DNA of 64,000 nt from Rhodospirillales bacterium URHD0017 (GCA_900110395.1 FODP01000014.1:162362-226361); one strand, 5' to 3'. Shown: positions 17,706-29,877, numbered from the stretch's first letter. The notes: a model not told the origin generated them from the letters alone. A program made the numbers and translations.

Positions 17706-17884
17706 GCTCACTGGCCTTCGGTGGCTTGATGGGCGCCATCGCGCTGCTGGTTGCCGGAATCGCCGGCGCCATGCTGATCGCCACCACGGGCGACCAGCTC
17801 TTGCCCCTGGTGCTCGGCACGCTCGGCCTGTTCGTGCTGACCGCCGTTGTGTGCATGGTGGCGGCGTTGCGCCGGCATCGCTGA
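17702..17884 (+). CDS. Small hypothetical membrane protein
   Basis: A frame of 60 codons overlapping the lolD stop (TTG start at 17702; an ATG at 17729 is an alternative giving 51 residues). The product would have two hydrophobic helices (about residues 7-27 and 33-53) and end in the basic tail ALRRHR. No family recognised. Tight coupling to lolD and two clean membrane spans support a real gene, but the weak start codon leaves doubt. Confidence 0.5.
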   Translation: MSSLAFGGLMGAIALLVAGIAGAMLIATTGDQLLPLVLGTLGLFVLTAVVCMVAALRRHR

Positions 17885-18024
17885 ACGATCGAGGCAGATG
17901 CCGTGCTGGTCGAAGAGCGGCCTCTGGTGCCGCTGGCCCGCCGCTGGCGGGTGCGCCGCGTGCCCTTCACGGGGATCGCCCCGCCTTGAGCAGCGTTCAG
18001 AATGCAACGGATGACCTGTTGACC

Positions 18025-18294
18025 ATGACCACGCGCGATGGGGAACGGTTCGCGCTACCGCCAGGCTTGGCGCCGGGTGAGGGGCTGGTCCGCCGGCCCG
18101 ATCAGGAAGGGCTTGCTGCTTTCGCCGGCCAGCTGCAGACGGCAATGACAGCAGCCGCCCGCGGTTGGCGTGGGCTGGATACTGCGCCGGTCCTGGCAAC
18201 GTCGGCGCTCCGTGCTGCAGGCGGTACGCCAGAATCCTTCCTGAAACACGGGCGGCCTCCGGAGAGAAATCTCGCCTCGTTTTCCACAAGATGA
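18025..18294 (+). CDS. Hypothetical protein, weak candidate
   Basis: A frame of 89 codons beginning at an ATG (MTTRDGERFALPPGL) in the 427 bases between the small membrane protein and dnaE. The product is soluble and Ala/Arg/Gly-rich, with no recognised domain. Codon use is only moderately like the neighbours. The same frame is open for another 58 codons upstream, which may simply reflect high G+C. Apart from this frame I see nothing in 17885-18311. Confidence 0.25.
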   Translation: MTTRDGERFALPPGLAPGEGLVRRPDQEGLAAFAGQLQTAMTAAARGWRGLDTAPVLATSALRAAGGTPESFLKHGRPPERNLASFSTR

Positions 18295-18311
18295 GCGCGC
18301 AATAGTGGCCC

Positions 18312-21754
<3,443 letters not shown>

Positions 21755-21758
<4 letters not shown>

Positions 21759-22768
21759 GCCGCCAACCCGGCCTGTTCGAGCAATCCGCACCACCGCCCC
21801 GGCGGCGCGCCTCGGCGGGCGAGGTCAAGCCGGCCTGGGATTCGCCTTTGCTCGGAGCGCCTGCGCTTCCGACCGACATCAGGCTCGGCACCTCGTCGTG
21901 GTTCTTTCCCGGCTGGCGCGGTCTCGTCTATGACGGCGTCCATCCGCAGGTCGCGCTGAGCAAGAAGGGGCTAGAGGCTTACGCCCAGATCCCGTTGCTG
22001 CGCACCGTGAGTCTCGACCGTACGTTCTACGCGCCGATCACCACGGTGCAGTACCAGAACTACGCGCGGCAGGTGCCCGACCATTTCAGCTTCGTGGTGA
22101 AGGCGCCGGCACTGGTGTGCGATGCCGTTGTGCGCGACGAGGACGGGCGAGGGAAGGTGCCGAACCCGCACTTCCTCGATGCCGCCATCGCCGCGCGCGA
22201 GTTCGTCGTGCCCTGCCTCGAGGGGCTGGGTGACAAGGCCGGCCCCCTGGTTTTCCAGGTTTCACCGCTACCGCGCAGCCTGGTCGAGGAGTCGGCCACC
22301 CTGATCGAGCGCCTGGCGGCGTTTTTTGCTGCCCTGCCGCAAGAGTTGGGCAAGCACCGGCCGCTCTATGCGCTGGAGCTGCGCAATGCCGAGCTGCTGA
22401 CGCCGCGCCTGATGAAGATGCTGGCGTCGGCCGGCGTCCGCTACTGCGTCGGCCTGCATGACCGCATGCCCGAGGTCGAGCGCCAGGAGGTCGCGCTGCG
22501 GGCGCTCGACGGCGACACGCCCGGACCGCTGGTGGTCCGCTGGAATCTCCATCGCGGTTTCCTCTACCAGGCCGCCAAGCAGCGCTACGAGCCGTTCGAC
22601 CGGCTGGTCGACGAGGACCTGGAGACCCGGCTGGTGCTCGCCCGCATGATCGCTGCCGCCTTCAAGGGCAAGCGCAAGGTCTGGATCACGGCCAACAACA
22701 AGGCCGAGGGCAGCGCACCACTTTCGCTGCTCAAACTGGCCGAGGAAATAGCCAAGCTGATTGCTTAG
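21755..22768 (+). CDS. DUF72 (YecE-like) family protein
   Basis: A TIM-barrel-like DUF72 protein of unknown biochemical function, 337 residues. Family features are IRLGTSSWFFPGWRGLVY (about residue 42), the segment SLDRTFYAPITTVQYQNYAR, and FSFVVKAPALVCD. The extension of about 40 residues at the N-terminus is Pro/Arg-rich and probably disordered. The TTG start overlaps the dnaE stop (TTGA), suggesting translational coupling. No internal ATG gives a complete barrel, which supports the TTG. Confidence 0.85.
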
Positions 22769-22821
22769 GCCTGCCCGTAGAATTGCCGCTGCAAACAATC
22801 AGGGAAGAGGGGGGATTGCTC

Positions 22822-23811
22822 ATGCAGGCCACGAAACGGTCCCGGCGTGCCGTAGTCGCAGCAACGATGGCGGCCATCGCCGCGGGGGCGATGCAGGTGC
22901 CGGCAGTCGCACAGGACTTTCCGACCAAGCCGATCACGATCGTCGTTCCGTTCGGTCCTGGCACGGCCAACGACATCATCGCCCGTCAGCTTGCGCAGGA
23001 CATGACCGGTACGCTGGGCCAGAGCGTCATCGTCGACAATCGCGCCGGCGCCACGGGCAACATTGCCACCGACTTCGTCGCGAAATCGCGACCCGACGGC
23101 TACACGTTGCTGATTGCTTCCACGAGCCTCCTTCTGAACCAGGTCACCGGAAACGGGATTGCTGACCTGACGAAGGATTTCGCACCCGTCGCCTTCAGCG
23201 GCAGCACGGTCTATTCGACATTCGTGCCCAACGAGCTCCCGGCGAAGACCGTGGCCGAACTGGTCGCGCTCGCCCGCCAGCAGCCCGGCAAGCTCAACTA
23301 CGCAGGCTATGTCGGCGGCCTGCCGCAGTTCCTGGGCGAGATGTTGAACCGTGCGGCCAAGATCAACACGGTGATGGTGCCCTACAAGAGCACGACCGAC
23401 GCCCTGGTCGACCTGATGGCCAATCGCATCCAGATCTGGTTCACGCCGATCGCGTCGGGTGTTCCGGTCCAGAGCGCCAAGCAGGCCCGCATGATCGCCG
23501 TCACCGGCGAGACCCGATCGCGCGTGCTGCCCGACATCCCGACGTTCAAGGAGGCCGGCTTCCCCGATCTGACGGTCGACGTCGCCTACTTCCTGCTGGC
23601 GGCGAAGGGCACGCCCGAAGCGGTCGTCGACAAGCTCTCCAGCGCGATTACCAAGGCGCTGGAAAACCCAAAGATCAAGGAAGCTCTCCTTGCCCAGGGC
23701 ATCGAGGAGAAGCGCGGTGGGCCGCCCGAGGTCGGCCCCTATCTCGCCAGCGAGGTTCGCCGTTGGGCGGACATCGTCAAGCTCTCGGCACCGTCCAAGG
23801 CCGAAAAATAG
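22822..23811 (+). CDS. Bug/TctC-family tripartite tricarboxylate transporter substrate-binding protein
   Basis: Periplasmic binding protein of the TTT class, 329 residues from the ATG at 22822, which follows the ribosome site GAGGGGGG. A signal peptide runs to about residue 31 (MAAIAAGAMQVPAVAQ). The mature protein shows the Bug signature PTKPITIVVPFGPGTANDI and later ELPAKTVAELVALAR, with GYVGGLPQFLGEML in the binding region. No TctA or TctB membrane partner is in the window, so it is an orphan receptor whose ligand is unknown; Bug proteins typically bind carboxylates. Confidence 0.9.
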   Translation: MQATKRSRRAVVAATMAAIAAGAMQVPAVAQDFPTKPITIVVPFGPGTANDIIARQLAQDMTGTLGQSVIVDNRAGATGNIATDFVAKSRPDGYTLLIASTSLLLNQVTGNGIADLTKDFAPVAFSGSTVYSTFVPNELPAKTVAELVALARQQPGKLNYAGYVGGLPQFLGEMLNRAAKINTVMVPYKSTTDALVDLMANRIQIWFTPIASGVPVQSAKQARMIAVTGETRSRVLPDIPTFKEAGFPDLTVDVAYFLLAAKGTPEAVVDKLSSAITKALENPKIKEALLAQGIEEKRGGPPEVGPYLASEVRRWADIVKLSAPSKAEK

Positions 23812-23838
23812 GCGCTAACTTATTGATATCATTGGTGC

Positions 23839-23866
23839 TTGCATTGCCGGGCGTAAGCCTCTAGAA
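23839..23866 (+). promoter_or_regulatory. Possible promoter of the rpsB operon
   Basis: TTGCAT at 23839-23844 and CTAGAA at 23861-23866 are separated by 16 bases and lie about 130 bases upstream of rpsB, within the 183-base gap after the Bug protein. The match to sigma-70 consensus is partial. The leader that follows is G+C-rich and ends in the strong ribosome site AAGGAG. Confidence 0.35.
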
Positions 23867-23994
23867 CCACGCCCACTTCGCACGCGGGTTTGCGGTCGAC
23901 GGGGAGACATCCCGCCGCTCGCTCCGGTGCCCTCCAAAGCCTCGGCCTAGGAGGGCGACGCCCGCGGAGGCCCAACCGGAAAAGGAGAAACGGC

Positions 23995-24789
23995 ATGGCT
24001 ATGCCGACATTTACGATGCGTCAGTTGCTGGAAGCGGGTGTCCATTTCGGTCACCACACCCGGCGTTGGAACCCCAAGATGAAGCCGTACCTGTTCGGGG
24101 TGCGCAACGGGGTCCATATCATCGATCTCACCAAGACCGTGCCGCTGCTCGAGCAGGCGCTGCTGCAGGTGCGCCAGGTCGTGTCCAACGGCGGCCGCGT
24201 GCTGTTCGTCGGCACCAAGGCCGCGGCGGCCGAGCGCATCGCTGAAGCCGCCAAGCGCTGCGGTCAGTATTACGTCAATCACCGCTGGCTGGGCGGCATG
24301 ATCACCAACTGGCAGACCATCTCTGCCTCGATCAAGCGCCTGCGCGAGCTCGATGACCGCCTGAAGGGCGACGTCGTCGGCCTGACCAAGAAGGAGCAGC
24401 TCGACCTGACGCGCGAGCGCGACAAGCTCGAGCGGTCGCTGGGCGGCATCAAGGAGATGGGCGGCACGCCGGACATGCTGTTCATCATCGACACCAACAA
24501 GGAGTCGATCGCCGTTCTTGAAGCCCGCAAGCGCGGCATTCCGATCGTGGCGGTGCTCGACAGCAACTCCGATCCCGACGGCATCGACTATCCGATCCCG
24601 GGCAACGACGATGCCATCCGCGCGGTCTCGCTCTACTGCGAGCTGCTGTCGGGTGCGGTGCTCGACGGCATCCGCGCCGAGATCGCGGCCTCCGGCGGTG
24701 ACGTTGGCGAGCTGAGCGAGCCGCCGGCCGATGAGGTTCCCGCCTCCGATACGGACGGCGCGGGCGCCGAGGCCTCGCCGGCCGAATAA
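23995..24789 (+). CDS. rpsB: 30S ribosomal protein S2
   Basis: Component of the small ribosomal subunit, 264 residues. The family start TFTMRQLLEAGVHFGHHTRR is clear, as are KPYLFGVRNGVHIIDLTKT, NHRWLGGMITNW and PIVAVLDSNSDPDGIDYPIPG. The C-terminal tail after residue 235 is an acidic Glu/Pro/Ala extension common in alphaproteobacteria. An AAGGAG site lies seven bases before the ATG; an open frame further upstream is not conserved S2 sequence. Confidence 0.98.
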   Translation: MAMPTFTMRQLLEAGVHFGHHTRRWNPKMKPYLFGVRNGVHIIDLTKTVPLLEQALLQVRQVVSNGGRVLFVGTKAAAAERIAEAAKRCGQYYVNHRWLGGMITNWQTISASIKRLRELDDRLKGDVVGLTKKEQLDLTRERDKLERSLGGIKEMGGTPDMLFIIDTNKESIAVLEARKRGIPIVAVLDSNSDPDGIDYPIPGNDDAIRAVSLYCELLSGAVLDGIRAEIAASGGDVGELSEPPADEVPASDTDGAGAEASPAE

Positions 24790-24796
24790 AACAGTT

Positions 24797-24936
24797 CCTT
24801 CCCAGCGCGGAGTCCGCGCTGGGGAGGTGCCCGCGCAGCGGGCGGAGGGGTCATGAGCATCGGCACTGGTGCCCATGACCCCTCCGTCGCCGTATGACGG
24901 CGACACCTCCCTTTCGCGGCCTCCGCGAAGGGGAGG
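24797..24936. repeat. Structured palindromic repeat, copy 2
   Basis: A 140-base element with the same plan as the copy at 12920-13048. H1 is at 24797-24827 (14-base arms with one G-T pair). H2 is GCCCGC-GCA-GCGGGC at 24829-24843. The central pair is GGAGGGGTCATG at 24844-24855 with CATGACCCCTCC at 24874-24885. H3 is GTCGCCGT-ATG-ACGGCGAC at 24886-24904. H4 is at 24906-24936. Compared with copy 1, H3 has a G-to-C change matched by a C-to-G change in the other arm. It fills almost the whole rpsB-tsf gap. Confidence 0.88.
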
Positions 24937-24944
24937 AGTTTTTT
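24906..24944 (+). terminator. Intrinsic terminator or attenuator between rpsB and tsf
   Basis: The last hairpin of the palindromic repeat (arms 24906-24919 and 24923-24936, 14 base pairs with one G-T pair, three-base loop) is followed by AG and then six T (24939-24944). This is a strong rho-independent terminator signature about 36 bases before the tsf start, so tsf may need its own promoter or depend on read-through. Confidence 0.75.
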
Positions 24945-24980
24945 CTGAGCAGCGCATGCGCGTACTAACGGAGCACGACA

Positions 24981-25907
24981 ATGGCTGAGATCACGGCCTC
25001 CCTGGTCAAGGAACTGCGCGAGAAGACCGGCGCGGGCATGATGGATTGCAAGAAGGCGCTGGGCGAGGTCGCGGGCGATCTCGAGAAGGCGGTCGACTGG
25101 CTGCGCACCAAGGGCCTGTCGGCGGCTGCCAAGAAGGCCGGCCGCGTCGCGGCCGAAGGCTTGGTCGGCGTGGTCGCCAACGGCACCCGCGGCGCCGTCA
25201 TTGAGGTCAACGCCGAGACCGACTTCGTCGGCCGCAACGACATCTTCCAGAAGTTCGTCGGCGACGCCGCGAAGATCGCGCTCGACAATGGCGGCGACCT
25301 GGCCAAGGTCGCGGCGGCGCCCTATCCGGGCACTGGCCGCGACGTGCAGGGCGAGCTCACGCACCTGATCTCCACCATCGGCGAGAACATGTCGCTGCGC
25401 CGCGCCGGCATGCTGTCGGTCTCCGACGGCGTCATCGCCAGCTACATGCACAACAAGGTGGCGTCCGATCTCGGCAAGATTGGCGTTCTGGTGGCGCTCG
25501 AATCGACCGGCGACAAGGCCAAGCTCGAGGCGCTCGCCAAGCAGCTTGCCATGCATGTGGCGTCGGCCAACCCGAAGTCGCTGACCATCGACGCCCTCGA
25601 CAAGGCCGAGGTCGAGCGCGAGCGTGGTGTGCTGACCGAGAAGGCCGGCCAGAGTGGCAAGGCTGCCGACATCATCGCCAAGATGGTCGAGGGCGGCATC
25701 CGCAAGGCCTACCAGGAGTGGGTCCTGCTGGAGCAGGCCTTCATCATCGACGGCAAGACCAAGGTCTCGAAGGTGGTCGACGACGCCGCCAAGCAGGTCG
25801 GCGCCCCGGTCCGTCTGGCGGGCTACCTGCGCTTCGCCCTGGGCGAGGGCATCGAGAAGAAGTCCGAGGATTTTGCGGCAGAGGTGGCTGCCCAGCTTAA
25901 GAAGTAG
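24981..25907 (+). CDS. tsf: Translation elongation factor Ts
   Basis: Nucleotide exchange factor for EF-Tu, 308 residues. The N-terminal UBA-like domain and exchange motif are seen in ASLVKELREKTGAGMMDCKK and the second conserved block in IEVNAETDFVGRNDIF (about residues 73-88). Two core subdomains and the coiled-coil region follow. The usual partner rpsB is upstream but separated by a terminator-like repeat. pyrH follows after 72 bases with a hairpin in between. Confidence 0.97.
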   Translation: MAEITASLVKELREKTGAGMMDCKKALGEVAGDLEKAVDWLRTKGLSAAAKKAGRVAAEGLVGVVANGTRGAVIEVNAETDFVGRNDIFQKFVGDAAKIALDNGGDLAKVAAAPYPGTGRDVQGELTHLISTIGENMSLRRAGMLSVSDGVIASYMHNKVASDLGKIGVLVALESTGDKAKLEALAKQLAMHVASANPKSLTIDALDKAEVERERGVLTEKAGQSGKAADIIAKMVEGGIRKAYQEWVLLEQAFIIDGKTKVSKVVDDAAKQVGAPVRLAGYLRFALGEGIEKKSEDFAAEVAAQLKK

Positions 25908-25927
25908 TATGACAACGAACACTGGCG

Positions 25928-25947
25928 CGCGGGCCCTCGGGCCCGCG
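25928..25947 (+). terminator. Hairpin between tsf and pyrH
   Basis: CGCGGGCCC at 25928-25936 and GGGCCCGCG at 25939-25947 form a perfect 9-base inverted repeat with only two bases between, effectively eight pairs and a four-base loop. No T-run follows (TTGCCC), so it is at best a weak terminator or an RNA-stability element in the tsf-pyrH transcript. Confidence 0.4.
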
Positions 25948-25979
25948 TTGCCCAAGAAAACTGGAGTCTGAGGCACCTG

Positions 25980-26705
25980 ATGCCGTCGAGCCCCCGCTAT
26001 CGCCGCGTATTGCTTAAGCTCTCGGGCGAGGGGCTCATGGGGAGTCGGGAATATGGGCTCGATCCCGCCATGGTCACCATGGTGGCCCAGGAAATAAAGG
26101 CCGTGCACGAGATGGGGGTGCAGGTCTGCCTGGTGATTGGCGGCGGCAACATCTTCCGTGGCGTGTCGGCCGCCGCATCGGGCATGGACCGGGCGAGCGG
26201 CGACTACATGGGCATGCTGGCGACCGTCATCAATTCACTGGCTATGCAGAGCGCGCTCGAGCGTCAGGGCCTGCAGACTCGCGTGCAGTCCGCCATCCCG
26301 ATGACCACGGTGTGCGAACCCTACATCCGCCGCCGCGCGGCGCGGCATATGGAGAAGGGGCGCGTCGTGATCTTCGCCGCGGGCACGGGCAATCCGTTCT
26401 TCACGACCGATACGGCCGCCGCTTTGCGCGCCGCCGAGATGGGGGTCGACGGCATGCTGAAGGGTACGCAAGTCGACGGCGTCTATTCCTCGGATCCCAA
26501 GAAGGACAAGACGGCGAAGCGCTACGACTCGCTCACCTACATGGACGTGCTGCAACGCGACCTGCAGGTCATGGACGCTTCTGCGATCTCGCTCGCCCGC
26601 GAGAACCGCATTCCGATCATCGTGTTCGATATCCACAAGCCCGGCGCATTCGCTGCCACGATGCGCGGGGAGGGGACTTTCACCATCATCAGAGACGAGG
26701 GCTGA
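25980..26705 (+). CDS. pyrH: Uridylate kinase
   Basis: Phosphorylates UMP to UDP in pyrimidine nucleotide synthesis; hexameric enzyme of the amino-acid-kinase fold. 241 residues. Motifs: RVLLKLSGEGLMG near residue 8, VIGGGNIFRG near residue 51, GDYMGMLATVINSLAMQ near residue 75, and FAAGTGNPFFTTDTAAALRA near residue 131, then GTQVDGVYSSDPKKD. The order tsf-pyrH-frr is the normal bacterial arrangement; frr begins two bases after the stop. Confidence 0.97.
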   Translation: MPSSPRYRRVLLKLSGEGLMGSREYGLDPAMVTMVAQEIKAVHEMGVQVCLVIGGGNIFRGVSAAASGMDRASGDYMGMLATVINSLAMQSALERQGLQTRVQSAIPMTTVCEPYIRRRAARHMEKGRVVIFAAGTGNPFFTTDTAAALRAAEMGVDGMLKGTQVDGVYSSDPKKDKTAKRYDSLTYMDVLQRDLQVMDASAISLARENRIPIIVFDIHKPGAFAATMRGEGTFTIIRDEG

Positions 26706-26707
26706 AG

Positions 26708-27262
26708 ATGACGGCCGATCTTAAAGAGCTCGACAAACGCATGCAGGGCGCCATGGACGCCCTCAAGAAGGAGCTGGGCGGTCTCAGGACCGGCCGCGCC
26801 TCGGTCAACCTGCTCGACCCGGTCATGGTCGACGCCTACGGTCAACGCATGCCGTTGAACCAGGTCGGCACGGTGAGCGCCCCCGAGCCCCGTCTGCTCG
26901 CCGTCAACGTCTGGGACAAGGGCCTTGTCGTCTCGGTCGCCAAGGCGATCCGCGAGGCAGGCCTCGGCCTCAATCCGTCGCCTGACGGACAGCTGGTCCG
27001 CGTGCCGATTCCCGAGCTCACCGCCGAACGGCGCGACGAGCTCGCCAAGCTCGCGCACAAATACGCCGAGCACGGTCGCGTCGCCGTGCGCAACGTGCGT
27101 CGCGACGGCATGGAATCGCTCAAGAAGCTCGAGAAGGATCACAAGATCTCGCAGGACGAGCATCGTCAGAAGTCCGACGAGGTGCAGAAGCTCACCGACC
27201 GCTACGTCAAGCAGGTCGACGAAGTGCTGGCCCACAAGGAAAAAGAGATCAAGACGGTCTGA
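26708..27262 (+). CDS. frr: Ribosome recycling factor
   Basis: Splits post-termination ribosomes together with EF-G. The 184 residues match the family length, with the conserved blocks GGLRTGRASVNLLDP (about residue 23), AIREAGLGLNPSPDGQLVRV (about residue 78) and KYAEHGRVAVRNVRRD (about residue 117), and a long charged helical C-terminus. The ATG lies two bases after the pyrH stop. Its TGA overlaps the uppS ATG by one base (TGATG). Confidence 0.97.
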   Translation: MTADLKELDKRMQGAMDALKKELGGLRTGRASVNLLDPVMVDAYGQRMPLNQVGTVSAPEPRLLAVNVWDKGLVVSVAKAIREAGLGLNPSPDGQLVRVPIPELTAERRDELAKLAHKYAEHGRVAVRNVRRDGMESLKKLEKDHKISQDEHRQKSDEVQKLTDRYVKQVDEVLAHKEKEIKTV

Positions 27263-28002
27263 TGTCGACTGCGTCGCTGCCCGCCACCGCGGACCCGTCG
27301 CCGGGTCCCCACCACGTCGCCATCATCATGGATGGAAATGGGCGGTGGGCCAAGGCGCGCGGGCTGCCCCGGGTCGCCGGACATCGGCGCGGCGCCGATG
27401 CGGTGCGCCGTGTGGTGCGCGGAGCGGGCGAGCTCGGCATTCCGGTGCTGACGCTCTTTGCCTTCTCGACCGAGAACTGGACGCGTCCGGCCGACGAGGT
27501 CAACGACCTGATGGGCCTGCTGCGCCACTACCTGCGCAACGAGCTCGAGGAGCTGCACAAGAACGGCGCGCGCCTGCGCGTCATCGGCAACCGCGCGGGC
27601 CTGGCGCCCGACATCGTGCGCGACATCGCCGACGCGGAGAAGATGACCCACGCCAACGGCCGCATCGACGTCAACATCTGCATCAACTACGGCGCGCGCG
27701 ATGAGATCCTGCAGGCGACGCGGAACCTGGCGCGCCGCGTTGCCGCCGGCGAGCTCGCGGCCGAGGACATCGATGAGGCGCGTTTCGAGCAGGAGCTGCT
27801 GACGGCGGGCGTGCCCGACCCGGACCTGCTGATCCGCACCAGCGGCGAGCAGCGCATCAGCAATTTTCTGCTGTGGCAGTGTGCGTATGCCGAGCTGGTG
27901 TTCGTCGACACGCTGTGGCCGGATTTCGGCAAGGACCATTTGGAACAGGCAATCGCCGAGTTCCGTCGGCGTGAACGGCGATATGGCGGCGTCGGCGGCT
28001 GA
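27262..28002 (+). CDS. uppS: Undecaprenyl diphosphate synthase (isoprenyl transferase)
   Basis: Makes the C55 lipid carrier for peptidoglycan and other envelope polymers by adding isoprene units to farnesyl diphosphate. The 246 residues contain the signature HVAIIMDGNGRWAKARG with catalytic D24, FAFSTENWTRP, and the C-terminal substrate motif PDLLIRTSGEQRISNFLLWQ. The N-terminal 16 residues are a non-conserved extension. It overlaps the cdsA coding region by about 20 bases. Confidence 0.96.
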   Translation: MSTASLPATADPSPGPHHVAIIMDGNGRWAKARGLPRVAGHRRGADAVRRVVRGAGELGIPVLTLFAFSTENWTRPADEVNDLMGLLRHYLRNELEELHKNGARLRVIGNRAGLAPDIVRDIADAEKMTHANGRIDVNICINYGARDEILQATRNLARRVAAGELAAEDIDEARFEQELLTAGVPDPDLLIRTSGEQRISNFLLWQCAYAELVFVDTLWPDFGKDHLEQAIAEFRRRERRYGGVGG

Positions 28003-28678
28003 CGCCCCGGTCGGGCGTTTCAGGCGGCATCGAAGTCTGGTGCTGCGGATCCTGTCAGCGGTCGTCCTCGGCCCGCTCATGCTGGCGGCAATCTGGGTCG
28101 GCTTTCCATGGATCGACCTGGTGGCCGCTGTGGCGACGCCGCTTCTGATCTCGGAATGGATCGGCCTGACGCGCGGCCGGCCGCTGCTCCGCCTCATCAC
28201 CATTGCCTACACCCTGGCCGCGATCGTCGCGCTGCTGTGGCTCCGTCACCAGCCGGGGGATGGCCGGGAGACCATCATCTGGATCGTGGCCTGCATCTGG
28301 GCGACCGACATTGGCGCCTACGCCGTCGGCCGCGCCGCGGGGGGCGCCAGGCTGGCGCCGCGCATCAGCCCCGGAAAGACCTGGTCGGGGCTGTTCGGCG
28401 GCATGGCCTGGGCCGCCGTGGCCAGCTCGGCCGTGGGCTATGCCTTTGGCGTCGGCCACACATTCACCTTGGCTGCCATTGGCGCGGGCCTGGCGGTCGT
28501 CGGGCAGATGGGCGACCTCTTCGAATCGGCGGCAAAGCGCCGGGCAGGGGTCAAGGACAGCGGCACGCTGATCCCGGGACATGGCGGGCTGCTGGACCGC
28601 GTCGATGGGCTCCTGGCCGTTCTCGTCGTCGTGGCGTTGACTAGGCTGATCGTGGGCGGAGGATGGCCATGGACATGA
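27983..28678 (+). CDS. cdsA: Phosphatidate cytidylyltransferase
   Basis: Membrane enzyme that makes CDP-diacylglycerol for phospholipid synthesis. About 231 residues from the ATG at 27983; an in-frame GTG at 27971 would add four. Six or more hydrophobic helices are seen, and the C-terminal CDP-DAG synthase signature is intact (ESAAKRRAGVKDSG then LIPGHGGLLDRVDGL). It is shorter than E. coli CdsA (285) because the N-terminal helix pair is abbreviated. Overlaps both uppS and dxr. Confidence 0.93.
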   Translation: MAASAADAPVGRFRRHRSLVLRILSAVVLGPLMLAAIWVGFPWIDLVAAVATPLLISEWIGLTRGRPLLRLITIAYTLAAIVALLWLRHQPGDGRETIIWIVACIWATDIGAYAVGRAAGGARLAPRISPGKTWSGLFGGMAWAAVASSAVGYAFGVGHTFTLAAIGAGLAVVGQMGDLFESAAKRRAGVKDSGTLIPGHGGLLDRVDGLLAVLVVVALTRLIVGGGWPWT

Positions 28679-29877
28679 CGGGCTGGCATGCCCCTTCAAC
28701 TGAGCGGCCGCGTGGCGTGACGATCCTGGGCTCGACCGGGTCGGTCGGTCAGAGCACCGTCGATCTCATTGCCCGCGACCCGGAGAGCTACCGCGTCGAG
28801 GCCTTGGTCGCGGGCAACTCCGTCGAGGCGCTGGCCGAGCAGGCGCGGCGGCTGCGAGCCCGCATGGCCGTGGTTGCCAATGAGCAGCGCTATCGGGCCC
28901 TCAAAGATGCCCTCGCCGGCACCTCGATCGAGGCCGCGGCCGGACCGGCCGCCGTCGTCGAAGCGGCGGCACGGCCTGCCGAATGGGTGATGGCGGCCGT
29001 GGTGGGCTTTGCCGGCCTTGAGTCGACCCTCGTCGCCGCCCGGCGCGGCGCCATGGTGGCGCTGGCCAACAAGGAGACGCTGGTCTGCGCCGGCCGGCTC
29101 CTGATCAACGCGATCGAGGAATCGGGCGGGGCGCTGCTGCCCGTCGATTCCGAGCACAACGCCATCTTCCAGGTGCTCGAGCCGCGTCACCGCCATGCCA
29201 TCGACCGGCTGATCCTGACGGCATCCGGCGGCCCATTCCGCAACTGGGCGCTGGCCGACATGGCCGAGGCCACGCCGGAGCAGGCGCTGGCTCATCCGAA
29301 CTGGGACATGGGCGCCAAGATCTCCATCGATTCGGCGACCATGATGAACAAGGGCCTCGAGTTGATCGAAGCCCACCTGCTGTTCGGGCTGCCGGCCGAG
29401 CAGATCGAGATCGTCGTGCACCCGCAATCGGTGATCCATTCGATGGTCGCCTACCGCGACGGCTCGGTGCTGGCGCAGCTCGGCACGCCCGACATGCGCG
29501 TGCCGATCAGCCATGCGCTGGGCTGGCCGTCGCGCATTGACAGCCCGGCCGAGCGGCTCGATTTTACGACGTTGGTGCCACTCACCTTCGAGCGGCCCGA
29601 TTCCGGCCGCTTTCCTTCGCTACGTCTGGCGCGAGAGGCGCTGGCTCTGGGTGGCTTCGCACCGACTGTGCTGAATGCGGCCAATGAGGTGGCTGTGGCA
29701 GCGTTCCTGGCTCGCCGCATCGGCTTCCTCGACATTGCCCGGGTGGTCGAGGACGTGCTGGCCGCCAGCAGCCTGTCGTCGGAGCGGGTGGAGTCGGTCC
29801 AGCAGGTCCAGGCCGCCGATCGCGAGGCCCGCAGCCGGGCCGAGAAGGCTGTACAGGGTCGCTCGCTAAGTAATTGA
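28669..29877 (+). CDS. dxr: 1-deoxy-D-xylulose 5-phosphate reductoisomerase
   Basis: Second step of the MEP isoprenoid pathway. 402 residues from the ATG at 28669, six bases after a GGAGG site. ATGs at 28663 and 28675 are also in frame; the first overlaps the ribosome site. Motifs: NADPH loop TILGSTGSVGQST, ALANKETLVCAG, the metal and substrate site PVDSEHNAIFQ, the loop ASGGPFRNW, and NWDMGAKISIDSATMMNKG. Its association with uppS and cdsA is standard. Confidence 0.96.
   Translation: MDMTGWHAPSTERPRGVTILGSTGSVGQSTVDLIARDPESYRVEALVAGNSVEALAEQARRLRARMAVVANEQRYRALKDALAGTSIEAAAGPAAVVEAAARPAEWVMAAVVGFAGLESTLVAARRGAMVALANKETLVCAGRLLINAIEESGGALLPVDSEHNAIFQVLEPRHRHAIDRLILTASGGPFRNWALADMAEATPEQALAHPNWDMGAKISIDSATMMNKGLELIEAHLLFGLPAEQIEIVVHPQSVIHSMVAYRDGSVLAQLGTPDMRVPISHALGWPSRIDSPAERLDFTTLVPLTFERPDSGRFPSLRLAREALALGGFAPTVLNAANEVAVAAFLARRIGFLDIARVVEDVLAASSLSSERVESVQQVQAADREARSRAEKAVQGRSLSN

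Noticed and set aside
17885..18024. Continuation of the small membrane ORF frame after its stop (33 codons)
   Set aside because: Protein-like at a glance, but it has no ATG, is short and ends in TGA; not enough to call a gene or read-through.
23812..23994. Riboswitch or S2-binding leader upstream of rpsB
   Set aside because: The 183-base leader has G+C-rich complementarity, but I could not match it to any known leader motif, so only a tentative promoter is listed.
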